From Lachnospiraceae bacterium (GTDB lineage Bacteria; Bacillota; Clostridia; Lachnospirales; Lachnospiraceae), in the NCBI GenBank assembly GCA_015258065.1, contig JABZIZ010000024.1:1-30388 (forward strand): 30,388 nt of DNA, in the 5' to 3' direction. The position numbers and the translations under genes were made by a program. The number at the start of each line of letters is the position of its first letter. Positions within the stretch are counted from its first letter, which is position 1. Positions 6,989-14,979 of this stretch are shown here, piece after piece. A model generated the notes under the pieces. The model made no database searches, was not told the origin of the DNA, and saw only the letters and a program-made list of their open reading frames with translations.

Positions 6989-7945
6989 ATGACCGATTTG
7001 ATTCAGTGGCCTGCTCGCAGTGGTACAAGGGGGATCCGACTGGGGTTTTCGGTGAAGGCCAAGGATGGAAAGCGGAAGTCCTTCACTTATGAGGCGGGAC
7101 AGGAGGAAGACTCCGCACGAGCCTTGGCACAGGAAAATGTATCCAAAATCAAATATGCCTATAAAGCAAAGTCCGCTAAGATCCGGGAAGCGAAGTCGTC
7201 TGCTGCTGTTTCGGAGCTTTGTGCGAGACTGAGTGCGGAGATCAAGGATCTGATCGAGAAGCTAAAGTCGGGAGAATACGATCAGACGGAAATTTTGCGG
7301 GCGCTCATGCATGCGGAGAGGCTGGAGGCTGCTGCGCTGAAGAAACTGCAGGACCTTCGGACCGAAGAGGCGGCAGAGAGGGCCATGAAGAGCAAAAAGG
7401 GACAGCAGCAGGAAGGGGAAGGCGGAGCAGAAGGACAGAGTGCCGTGGAGAAAAGCGCCGGAGAGAAGAGTGGAGAGGGAGAACTTCTCACGAAGCTGCT
7501 TCCAAAAGATACGAACCGTCTCCCAGGGGAGTCCGGTAAACCGGTCTTTGAAAGGGAACTCACGCTCACCTCTTTCTTAAAGGCAGGTGGGGCGAAGAGC
7601 CTTGATGCCTCTCTTCAGAAGGCACTGGAAGGGATACAGAAAGAGACGGAAGAAATGATGCGGGAAATGGGAGGAGGAGTCTCCCTCTCGCAGGACGATC
7701 GCGACCTGATGCGAGCCCTTTCCGGAGAAATGACGCCGGAGGATTTAAAGGAGATGAAGGCAAGGCACCGCTGTGCAGAGGAAAAGATCCTGGCCTATGC
7801 GGATGCGGAGTATCTGAAAGCCCTTTTTTCCGAGTTGGAACAACAAAAAAACGAAACCGGAGCCTCCTTTGCCGATTTTGTATCGGCGCCGTCGGACCCG
7901 GTTTATCCTTCTGCATCCGGTGGTTTGGTCGACCTTCAGCTTTGA
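6989..7945 (+). CDS. Hypothetical charged helical protein, not recognised
   Basis: The 318-aa protein is of no family I can name. It opens MTDLIQWPARSGTRGIRLGFSVKAKDGKR. From about residue 40 to 135 it is Ala/Lys/Glu-rich and probably a long helix or coiled coil. Residues about 135-170 form a Gly/Glu/Gln-rich low-complexity linker, followed by another helical half with repeated Met-Glu segments. No signal peptide or membrane helix is seen. The ATG at 6989 is chosen over TTG at 6932 because AAGGAGG at 6975-6981 fits it. It diverges from the gene at 5723-6808. Its 3' end, including the TGA stop, is duplicated in frame (7907-7996). Confidence 0.75.
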   Translation: MTDLIQWPARSGTRGIRLGFSVKAKDGKRKSFTYEAGQEEDSARALAQENVSKIKYAYKAKSAKIREAKSSAAVSELCARLSAEIKDLIEKLKSGEYDQTEILRALMHAERLEAAALKKLQDLRTEEAAERAMKSKKGQQQEGEGGAEGQSAVEKSAGEKSGEGELLTKLLPKDTNRLPGESGKPVFERELTLTSFLKAGGAKSLDASLQKALEGIQKETEEMMREMGGGVSLSQDDRDLMRALSGEMTPEDLKEMKARHRCAEEKILAYADAEYLKALFSELEQQKNETGASFADFVSAPSDPVYPSASGGLVDLQL

Positions 7946-7996
7946 TTTCAGCCTTTTGCATCTGGTTGCTTCGTCGATCTCCGGTTTTGATTTTAC
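7907..7996 (+). repeat. 45-bp tandem duplication spanning the stop codon of the gene at 6989
   Basis: Unit 7907-7951 and unit 7952-7996 align without gaps, with about a dozen mismatches. The first encodes the native tail PSASGGLVDLQL-stop. Read in the same frame, the second gives PFASGCFVDLRF-stop, so a copy of the tail with its own TGA follows the real stop. Confidence 0.75.
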
Positions 7997-8001
7997 CTGC
8001 G

Positions 8002-8030
8002 GTTTACAACGATAGAGTTTACAACGATAG
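8002..8030 (-). repeat. 15-bp tandem repeat containing the fbp stop codon
   Basis: GTTTACAACGATAG occurs at 8002-8015 and 8017-8030, period 15. On the minus strand the codons read LSL-stop, then TLSL-stop in the same frame, so fbp has a second in-frame TAA five codons later. It lies directly beside the 45-bp duplication of the converging gene. Confidence 0.8.
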
Positions 8031-10031
8031 CGACCGGTAGGTCTGTTTGCTGGCATCAAACTGTTCGGCGATGTCACCGTTCCGGTAGGCGTCAATCAGC
8101 GCTTCCAACTCCCGGATCTTGACCTCCAGTTCCTTGCCGATATCGGTGTCTTTCACCCGCTTGCGAACGCTCACGCGGGCGACGATCCGGCGGTCGGAGT
8201 GAATGTCTGTACCGGAGGCGATCGCATCCTCTGTCGACTTGAACGGATCGTGGGCGGCAAGCACGAGGCCGTTGGAGTTGGAGATCAGGGTATAGCCGGC
8301 GATGCCGGTTTCCTTCTGATAAGCCCTGGCAAAACCGCCGTCGATCACGAGCAGTTTGCCGCCGCATTTAATCGGAGACTCTCCGTTTTTTTCCTTGACC
8401 GGAACATGGCCGTTGATGATATGGGCGTCTTTCCTGCCTGCTAGACCGAATTCCGCAAGCACCATTTCGACAATTTCCTCTTTTTCACAGAGGAGATAAT
8501 AGGGGTTCTTGCGTTCTTCGTGCGTCTCTTTTTCCTCCAGAAAATAACGCTCAAAGGTGGCCATCTTGTCCTTGCCGAAGAGGGGAGAATCCTTATGCAG
8601 CCAGACCCACCACATGAGGTCTCTTCCCTTTTCGCGCTCTTTGACATCTAACGAAACGAAGCCCTTTCGAATATAACTTTCCAAAACTTCGTAAAGAGCC
8701 CTGCCCTTATATTTCTTGCCGTAGATATTGGCGCAGGCGAAGCTGCCGTCCGGGGCAAGGGGCATGCAGCCGTGAAAGAGGAGATTGCCGTTGTACACTT
8801 TGTAGAGGTTGCCGCTGCGCAAAAGAAATTTGATATGCTGTTGTAATTTTTCACAGCTTTTGAACGCATGGATCAGGCGCTCGACCAGGTCCGCTTCCTG
8901 TGCCGTATAGGCATAGGGATTTGCGGGATCGACGGTGGGAAAGTGCGTGTCGAGCATCTTGTAGGTTTTGCCGTCCAGGGCAATCATGCCGGTTTGAAAA
9001 TCAATCCGGTGCAGCAGATTTCTTTTTTCCAGCTGAAATTCCGGATGCGCAAGGATGAGCTGGCCCTCCGCCTTGAATTGCAGAATGGAAACGGCTTTGT
9101 GGATCTTGAGATTGATCAGCATCTCCCGCTCGTCGGTGGTATTGTTCCCCTTCAAATGGAAACAGGAGCAGGGATCCTTCTCGTAGGTGCCCATGGCGTA
9201 GGAGGCAAGCGGCAGCATGTTGATGCCGTAGCCGTCTTCCAGGATGTCGAGGTTGCCGTAGCGGGCACAGATGCGAATGACATTGCAAATGCAGGCGATT
9301 TCCCCTGCGGCGGCGCCCATCCACAGGACGTCATGGTTTCCCCACTGAATATCCACGGAATGGTAATTCATCAGGGTGTCCAGGATGAGGTGGGGTCCGG
9401 GGCCGCGGTCGTAGATGTCGCCGATGATATGCAGGTGATCGATGACCAGACGCTGAATCAGGGAGCAGAGCGCAATAACAAATTCTCTTGCCCGGTTGAG
9501 CGAAATGATGGTCGAGAGGATGGATTCATAATAGGATTCCTTGTCATCCCGGTCTTCCCTCTCCATCAACAGTTCTTCCAGTACATAGTCAAAGCCGGCG
9601 GGCAGCGCCTTCCTTACCTTGGAGCGCGTATATTTATTGGCGACATTCCTGGCCACCTTGATGAGGCGGCAGAGCATGACGCGGTACCAATCCTCCGGGC
9701 TCTCTAAATCGCGGAAGACCAGATGCATTTTTTCTTCGGGATAATAAATCAGAGTGGCCAATTCCCGCTTATCGACCTGGCTGAGAGAGTTGCCGAAGAT
9801 GTCGTCGATTTTGTGGCGAACGGTGCCGGAGGCATTGCGCAGCACATGGGAAAAGGCTTCATTCTCCCCGTGTACATCGGTTAAAAAATGTTCGGTGCCC
9901 TTGGGAAGCTGCAGGATGGCGGATAAATTGATGACTTCCGTGCTGGCGGCGGTAATGGTGGGATAGAGATCGGAGAGCCGCTCCAGATAGCGTTTGGACA
10001 GATCCTGTGACGGTAACGATGTCTTTGCCAT
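8019..10031 (-). CDS. fbp: Fructose-1,6-bisphosphatase, class III
   Basis: This enzyme hydrolyses fructose 1,6-bisphosphate to fructose 6-phosphate in gluconeogenesis. The 670-aa size is typical of the large Firmicute class III type (about 640-670), a calcineurin-like metallophosphoesterase unrelated to the class I enzyme. Metal-site motifs are TDVHGE (51-56), GDIYDRG (204-210) and GNHD (231-234), followed by WMGAAAGE. The ATG at 10031 has AAGGGGGAA just upstream. It is a single gene divergent from grdX. Its C-terminal codons and stop are repeated at 8002-8030. Confidence 0.95.
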   Translation of the reverse strand: MAKTSLPSQDLSKRYLERLSDLYPTITAASTEVINLSAILQLPKGTEHFLTDVHGENEAFSHVLRNASGTVRHKIDDIFGNSLSQVDKRELATLIYYPEEKMHLVFRDLESPEDWYRVMLCRLIKVARNVANKYTRSKVRKALPAGFDYVLEELLMEREDRDDKESYYESILSTIISLNRAREFVIALCSLIQRLVIDHLHIIGDIYDRGPGPHLILDTLMNYHSVDIQWGNHDVLWMGAAAGEIACICNVIRICARYGNLDILEDGYGINMLPLASYAMGTYEKDPCSCFHLKGNNTTDEREMLINLKIHKAVSILQFKAEGQLILAHPEFQLEKRNLLHRIDFQTGMIALDGKTYKMLDTHFPTVDPANPYAYTAQEADLVERLIHAFKSCEKLQQHIKFLLRSGNLYKVYNGNLLFHGCMPLAPDGSFACANIYGKKYKGRALYEVLESYIRKGFVSLDVKEREKGRDLMWWVWLHKDSPLFGKDKMATFERYFLEEKETHEERKNPYYLLCEKEEIVEMVLAEFGLAGRKDAHIINGHVPVKEKNGESPIKCGGKLLVIDGGFARAYQKETGIAGYTLISNSNGLVLAAHDPFKSTEDAIASGTDIHSDRRIVARVSVRKRVKDTDIGKELEVKIRELEALIDAYRNGDIAEQFDASKQTYRSLSL

Positions 10032-10069
10032 AGAATTCCCCCTTGTTTGAAAAAACCTTCTTCTTACCC

Positions 10070-10098
10070 AGTATATCGGTTCCGTCTGCGCTTAGCAA
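10070..10098 (-). promoter_or_regulatory. Candidate promoter of fbp
   Basis: On the minus strand TTGCTA (plus 10093-10098) and TATACT (plus 10070-10075) are 17 bp apart, giving a leader of about 30 nt before the fbp ribosome site. Confidence 0.5.
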
Positions 10099-10191
10099 AA
10101 GAAATCTTCCCTCAGCGCATCCGACCGGTCAATTTGACTAAAGAACACGAGAAGGCTGTCCGATTGCCTATAAGGAAAATCTATATATAAG

Positions 10192-10210
10192 GGCAAAATA
10201 TTGCCTTTTT
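10192..10210 (+). terminator. Small terminator-like hairpin upstream of grdX
   Basis: GGCAA (10192-10196), loop AATA and TTGCC (10201-10205) are followed by TTTTT (10206-10210). A further TTGCC at 10164-10168 could pair with the same GGCAA. No plus-strand gene precedes it, so it is either part of a grd leader attenuator, or coincidental if the promoter at 10209-10237 is the true one. Confidence 0.4.
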
Positions 10211-10237
10211 GAGTTAAATATGTTAAAAAAGTATCAA
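10209..10237 (+). promoter_or_regulatory. Candidate promoter of the grd operon
   Basis: TTGAGT (10209-10214) and TATCAA (10232-10237) are 17 bp apart, 44 bases before grdX. A competing candidate upstream is TTGCCT (10164-10169) with TATAAG (10186-10191), spacer 16. I cannot decide between them by eye. Confidence 0.35.
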
Positions 10238-10280
10238 ATGTCCTGACTCGGGAAAGAAGAAACCTACGTGGAGAAGTGAT

Positions 10281-10676
10281 ATGAAAAATTATACGATTCT
10301 TACGAACAATCCCTCTCTGCAGGCGGTTTTTCCCGGAAAGTATCCGAATCTGCAGTGTGAAATTGACTACAGAGAGCTTTCATTTGAAGCACTGCTGATG
10401 GCGGTGCGGGATGAGGTGCATAAGGGCGCCCATGTTTTGTCTCATCCGCTTGACGGCAGCGTGAAGCCGATGGAGACACCTTATAAGTCCGTTCTGATTG
10501 ACAAGGCAGTGGGGGAACTGGATTTTGACTCTCTATCGCTGATAGAGAACGCCATCGCCACCTGCAAGAAGTTTCAGGTGCAGGAGAGAGAGTTTCTCCC
10601 TGAAGTGCAGGCGGATTTTCAAATGATCGATCGTTCTTTGATGGAGAGCGCACTGGATGCGGCGAAGCTGATTTGA
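10281..10676 (+). CDS. grdX: GrdX family protein
   Basis: GrdX is a small protein of unknown biochemical role encoded at the head of glycine/sarcosine/betaine reductase operons. This 131-aa copy has the family hallmarks: ILTNNPSLQ near the start and the central HPLDGSVKPMETPYKSVLI segment (about residues 54-72). GGAG about 9 bases upstream of the ATG is the ribosome site. The grdE-type gene follows after 128 bp, in the usual order. Confidence 0.85.
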   Translation: MKNYTILTNNPSLQAVFPGKYPNLQCEIDYRELSFEALLMAVRDEVHKGAHVLSHPLDGSVKPMETPYKSVLIDKAVGELDFDSLSLIENAIATCKKFQVQEREFLPEVQADFQMIDRSLMESALDAAKLI

Positions 10677-10804
10677 CCGCAGAGGGTGAGTCACCACGGA
10701 GATCCACCGATAAATGAAGGAAACAGGCAAGTGACCCGGATATAGCGGAAAGCTGCCATACAGGAAGACGGGACATCCAAAAATCAAGAAGGAGGGAACT
10801 GTTT

Positions 10805-12085
10805 ATGAAACTGGAACTTGGAAAGATCACCATCAAGGATATCCAGTTCGCCGAGAAGTCCGAAATTAAAGACGGTGTGCTTTATGTCTCGAAGGACGAC
10901 TTAAGAGAGGTTGCACTCTCGGAAGAAAAAATCAAGGCGGCGGATTTTGAGGTGGCGAAACCGGGTGAGTCGGTTCGTATCACGCCCGTGAAGGATGTGG
11001 TGGAACCCAGAATCAAGATCGAAGGAAGGGGAGGCGTCTTCCCGGGCTTCGTCTCCGGTGTGGATACCGTAGGAAGCGGCAAGACACTGGCACTGAAAGG
11101 AATGGCGGTTGTGACCACCGGTCCGATCGTGAACTTTCAGGAGGGCGTGATTGATATGAGCGGCCCCGGAGCGGATTATACCCCTTTCTCCAAGACGCTG
11201 AATCTGTGTGTGATCTGCGAGCCTTATGAAAATGTAGAGAAGCATCAGTATGAGTCGGCGCTTCGTATGGTAGGACTGAAGCTGGCGGCGCATATTGCAG
11301 AGTTGGCCAAAGATTTACAGCCGGAAGAGAGCACCGTTTATGAAACCCCCGATCTGCTGGAGGGGATGAAGGCGTATCCGGAGCTTCCGCGTGTCGCTTA
11401 TGTACAGATGCTCCAGAGTCAGGGACTGTTACACGACACCTATGTGTACGGCGTGGATGCCAAGAAGATTCTTCCGACGATTCTCTATCCGACCGAGAGC
11501 ATGGACGGAGCGATTCTGTCCGGAAACTGCGTTTCTGCCTGCGACAAGAATCCGACCTACATTCATGAGAACAACCCGATTGTGGAAGATCTGTTTGCGC
11601 AGCACGGCAAGACGATCAATTTCGTGGCACATGTGATTACCAACGAGAATGTATTCCTGGCAGACAAGGAGAGATCCTCCAACCAGACCGCAAAGCTTTG
11701 CAAAATGTTGGGTCTGGACGGCGTGATTATTTCCGAAGAAGGCTTCGGAAACCCGGATACCGATCTGATCATGAACTGCAAGAAGATCGAGGCGGAAGGG
11801 ATCAAGACGGTTGTAGTGACGGATGAATATGCAGGACGCGACGGCAAGTCCCAGTCGCTTGCAGATGCGGATCAGGCAGCAGATGCGCTGGTTTCCGGCG
11901 GAAATGCCAATGAACTGGTGAGACTTCCGAAGCTGGACAAGGTCATCGGAACGATGGAATATATCAGCAAGATTGCCGGCTCCAGCGATAAGGCACTCCA
12001 GGAAGACGGCTCCATCGAAGTGGAGCTTCAGGTCATTACCGGAGCGACCAGTGAAGTAGGCTTTAACAAGCTGAGCGCGAGATAA
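10805..12085 (+). CDS. grdE: Glycine/sarcosine/betaine reductase component B, alpha/beta proprotein (GrdE type)
   Basis: This 426-aa proprotein of substrate-specific component B is cleaved at an internal cysteine, whose new N-terminus becomes a carbonyl (pyruvoyl-type) group that binds the amine substrate. The cleavage region is visible as ILSGNCVSACDKNP, with Asn241-Cys242; Cys242 is the position known from characterised GrdE proteins. Other conserved stretches are EGRGGVFPGF and DTYVYGVDAKKILPT. AAGGAGGG precedes the ATG. The downstream selenoprotein gene begins 13 bases after the stop. Sequence reading alone does not separate GrdE (glycine), GrdG (sarcosine) and GrdI (betaine). The glycine assignment leans on the alanine/glycine-type symporter next door. 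Confidence 0.88.
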   Translation: MKLELGKITIKDIQFAEKSEIKDGVLYVSKDDLREVALSEEKIKAADFEVAKPGESVRITPVKDVVEPRIKIEGRGGVFPGFVSGVDTVGSGKTLALKGMAVVTTGPIVNFQEGVIDMSGPGADYTPFSKTLNLCVICEPYENVEKHQYESALRMVGLKLAAHIAELAKDLQPEESTVYETPDLLEGMKAYPELPRVAYVQMLQSQGLLHDTYVYGVDAKKILPTILYPTESMDGAILSGNCVSACDKNPTYIHENNPIVEDLFAQHGKTINFVAHVITNENVFLADKERSSNQTAKLCKMLGLDGVIISEEGFGNPDTDLIMNCKKIEAEGIKTVVVTDEYAGRDGKSQSLADADQAADALVSGGNANELVRLPKLDKVIGTMEYISKIAGSSDKALQEDGSIEVELQVITGATSEVGFNKLSAR

Positions 12086-12098
12086 GGAGGTGTGATTC

Positions 12099-13412
12099 AT
12101 GAGTAAGATCAGAATTGTTCATTACATCAACCAATTCTTCGCGCAGATCGGTGGAGAGGAGAAATCGGATTATCCCATCGAGTTGCGAGAAGGAGAGGCT
12201 GTCGGACCGGGACTGGCATTTAAGGCTGCTTTCGGTGATCAGGCGGAGATCGTTGGTACGATTGTCTGCGGCGACAGCTATTTCAATGAAAATATTGATG
12301 CAACCACCAAAACCATTGTGGAGATGGTCAAAAAGCTTTCTCCCGATGTGGTGATGTTCGGACCTGCCTTCAACGCAGGGCGTTACGGTTTTGCCTGCGG
12401 CACCGCTGCAGCTGCGGTGGTAGAGGAGCTTGGTATTCCCGCTATTACCGGCATGTACCCGGAAAATCCCGGTGTGGACGCTGCCAAAGGGCTTGCCTAT
12501 GTCGTCGCCACCAAGAACAGTGCGGCGGATATGCGCAATGCCGTGAAGACAATGGCACCTTTGACCCTCAAACTTGCGCGTCATGAGCATATCGGTGCTT
12601 CCTGTGAAGAAGGGTATATCAACCAGGGCACCCGTGTGAACTTCTTTGACAAGAAGCGCGGATCTGAGAGAGCGGTGGACATGCTCCTGAAGAAACTGGC
12701 CGGCAAGGAATATGTGACGGAATATCCGATGCCGTCCTTTGACAGAGTCGATCCGATGCCGGCAGTGAAAGATCTGGCACATGCGACGATCGCGCTGGTG
12801 ACTTCCGGCGGTATCTGCCCGAAGGGCAATCCGGATCATATCGAGAGTTCGAGTGCAACGAAGTTTGGCGAATATAGCCTGGAAGGTGTCAACCAGTTGA
12901 CCGAAGCGACCTATGAAACGGCGCACGGCGGTTATGACCCGAGCTATGCCAACGAAGATCCGAACAGAGTTCTGCCGGTCGATGTCATGAGAGATCTGGA
13001 AAAAGAAGGTGTCATCGGCAAGATGCATGAGCTGTTCTATACGACAGTAGGAAACGGAACCGCAGTGGCTTCTGCAAAGAAGTTCGGAGAGGAGATCGGG
13101 AAGAGGCTTTTGTCCGCGGGGGTCAATGCCGTCATCTTGACCAGTACGTGAGGAACCTGTACTCGTTGCGGTGCAACGATGGTGAAAGAAATTGAGCGTT
13201 GTGGTCTTCCGGTGGTTCACATCTGCACGGTCGTACCGATTTCTCTGACGGTTGGGGCAAACAGGATCGTTCCTGCCATTGCAATCCCGCATCCGCTTGG
13301 AAATCCGTCCCTGAATGCGGAAGAGGAGAAGGCACTTAGAAGAAAGATCGTAGAGAAGGCGCTAAAAGCTCTGACGACAGAAGTTTCAGGACAAACTGTA
13401 TTTAAGGATTGA
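12099..13412 (+). CDS. grdB: Glycine/sarcosine/betaine reductase component B, gamma selenoprotein (GrdB type; UGA = Sec351)
   Basis: This subunit works with the GrdE-type chains to release the substrate's amine and pass the carboxymethyl group to selenoprotein A, ending in acetyl phosphate. The frame runs through a UGA at 13149-13151, which should be read as selenocysteine, giving 437 aa. Upstream the protein ends AVILTST; downstream it continues in the same frame as GTCTRCGATMVKEIER and VPISLTVGANRIVP to a TAA-free end at a TGA at 13410-13412. The Sec351-x-x-Cys354-x-x-Cys357 motif is the family's active-site signature. AAGGAGGTG before the ATG overlaps the grdE stop. Automated gene calling would stop at 13151 and split the gene. 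GrdF or GrdH are alternatives for the same family. Confidence 0.93.
13149..13181 (+). promoter_or_regulatory. Selenocysteine UGA and bacterial SECIS hairpin
   Basis: UGA (13149-13151) is followed 11 bases later by a perfect 7-bp stem, TCGTTGC (13163-13169) with GCAACGA (13173-13179), closed by the tri-loop GGT. The first loop G is 19 bases after the UGA, within the usual bacterial SECIS range. A GGU-containing apical loop is the typical SelB recognition feature. The hairpin lies inside coding sequence (Arg-Cys-Gly-Ala-Thr). Confidence 0.85.
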
Positions 13413-13453
13413 TTTGCTGAAGCAAAAACACGATAAAAGGGGGAAACGGTAGT

Positions 13454-14842
13454 ATGCTTCATATTGTGCAAACCATTAACAGTTATCTTTCGGATTATGT
13501 ACTGATCATCCTGTTACTCGGGCTTGGTCTTTGGTTCACGATTCGGACACGCTTTGTGCAGGTGCGTTATTTCGGAGAAGGCATGAAACGCTGCTTTGGG
13601 GGTCTTACCCTGCACGGAGGCGCGCACAATGGAGGCATGAGTTCCTTCCAGGCACTGGCTACCGCAATCGCGGCTCAGGTCGGCACCGGCAATATTGTCG
13701 GTGCCTCCGGCGCGATTTTGACCGGTGGTCCGGGTGCGATTTTCTGGATGTGGCTCATTGCCTTTTTTGGTATGGCAACGATTTATGCAGAAGCGATTCT
13801 GGCACAGGATACCAGAATCATTCATGAGGACGGTCATATTCAAGGCGGTCCCGTCTATTACATTCATAGAGCCTTTAAGGGCGGTTTTGGCAGATTCCTT
13901 GCCTGCTTCTTTGCAGTTGCAATCATTGTAGCGCTTGGATTCTGCGGTTGTATGGTGCAGTCCAATTCCATCGGCTCCACCTGTGCAACGGCATTCGGCA
14001 TTCCTTCCTGGATTGTTGGAATCATCCTGGTCATCATCTGTGCGATCATTTTCATCGGCGGCATGGATCGTCTGGCATCGGTCACAGAAAAGATCGTGCC
14101 GATTATGGCGGGTTTCTTCCTGCTTGCTGCGATTATCGTTCTGATCATGCGTGCAGGCAAGGTGCCGGAAGGCTTTTCTTTGATCTTCCGCTATGCGTTC
14201 ACTCCGCAGGCGATTGTTGGCGGCTCCTTCGGTGCGGCACTCAAGGCTGCAATTTCGCAGGGCGCCAAGAGAGGCCTGTTCTCTAACGAAGCCGGTATGG
14301 GTTCTACCCCTCACGCACATGCGCAGGCTCTGGTAAAGGTTCCTCACCAGCAGGGCTGTGTGGCGATGATCGGTGTCTTCATCGATACGTTTGTAGTTTT
14401 AACCCTGAATGCGCTTGTCATCATTACGACCCTGTATACCAAGGGCGGCATTCTGGAAGGCGGATACAAGGGAGCACTGACAGATACGATCAACAAGACG
14501 AACCTGTCTCAGACTGCTTTCGGAACGGTGTTCGGCACCAACGCCGGCAATATCTTCGTGGCAGTCAGCCTGTTCTTCTTTGCTTTCTCCACCATCCTCG
14601 GATGGAACATGTTCGGCAAGATCAATATGATCTATCTCTTTGGTAAAAAATCGGTAGTGGTATATAATATCGTCGCTCTGATTTTCATCTTCCTCGGCAC
14701 CCTGACCTCGAATGATCTGGTGTGGGAGCTGACGGATATGTTTAACCAGCTGATGGTGCTTCCGAACGCCCTGGCGCTGTTTGCTCTGACCGCCCTGGTG
14801 GTGAAGTCGGCAACGGCGGACCACTCGCACGATCCGGAATAA
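13454..14842 (+). CDS. Sodium/amino-acid symporter, AGCS (alanine/glycine:cation) family
   Basis: A 462-aa integral membrane protein with about ten to eleven hydrophobic helices. AGCS signatures are the GTGNIVGASGAILTGGPGA region (GTGNIVG at 77-83), FWMWLIAFFGMATIYAEA, and SNEAGMGSTPHAHA. The family imports alanine or glycine with Na+. AAGGGGG lies about 9 bases before the ATG. It is 41 bp downstream of grdB on the same strand with no terminator between, so it is probably co-transcribed. That makes it the likely uptake system for the grd substrate and favours glycine over betaine. A strong terminator follows. Confidence 0.92.
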   Translation: MLHIVQTINSYLSDYVLIILLLGLGLWFTIRTRFVQVRYFGEGMKRCFGGLTLHGGAHNGGMSSFQALATAIAAQVGTGNIVGASGAILTGGPGAIFWMWLIAFFGMATIYAEAILAQDTRIIHEDGHIQGGPVYYIHRAFKGGFGRFLACFFAVAIIVALGFCGCMVQSNSIGSTCATAFGIPSWIVGIILVIICAIIFIGGMDRLASVTEKIVPIMAGFFLLAAIIVLIMRAGKVPEGFSLIFRYAFTPQAIVGGSFGAALKAAISQGAKRGLFSNEAGMGSTPHAHAQALVKVPHQQGCVAMIGVFIDTFVVLTLNALVIITTLYTKGGILEGGYKGALTDTINKTNLSQTAFGTVFGTNAGNIFVAVSLFFFAFSTILGWNMFGKINMIYLFGKKSVVVYNIVALIFIFLGTLTSNDLVWELTDMFNQLMVLPNALALFALTALVVKSATADHSHDPE

Positions 14843-14890
14843 GGGAAGCTGATCTTAGAAATGGGTCCGATCATCTGAGAAATGAAAAGA

Positions 14891-14918
14891 GGCAGTGCAT
14901 TCGTGCACTGCCTTTTTT
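14891..14918 (+). terminator. Terminator of the grd-symporter operon
   Basis: GGCAGTGCA (14891-14899), loop TTCG, TGCACTGCC (14904-14912) and TTTTTT (14913-14918) form a textbook intrinsic terminator. On the opposite strand a weaker T-rich stretch follows the hairpin, so it may also serve the converging gene ending at 14980. Confidence 0.93.
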
Positions 14919-14979
14919 GCAAGAGAGAATTGGAAATTCTTTGGAATAAGGGGACGAATGTGACCATCCCCACCCCCTC

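Noticed and set aside
8868..9707. 279-codon plus-strand frame inside fbp
   Set aside because: Antisense of the metallophosphatase core; Gln/Val/Gly-rich composition without a family resemblance.
13149..13151. UGA as the true stop of the grdB-type gene with a separate 77-aa gene at 13179
   Set aside because: The frame continues with conserved family sequence, the Sec-x-x-Cys-x-x-Cys motif and a SECIS hairpin; the downstream fragment has no ribosome site.
12063..13292. 409-codon minus-strand frame opposite the grdB-type gene
   Set aside because: Antisense shadow with His/Arg-rich composition and no ribosome site; the plus strand encodes a known family.
13514..14347. 277-codon minus-strand frame opposite the symporter
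   Set aside because: Shadow of a membrane-protein gene; its composition mirrors hydrophobic codons and it lacks initiation signals.
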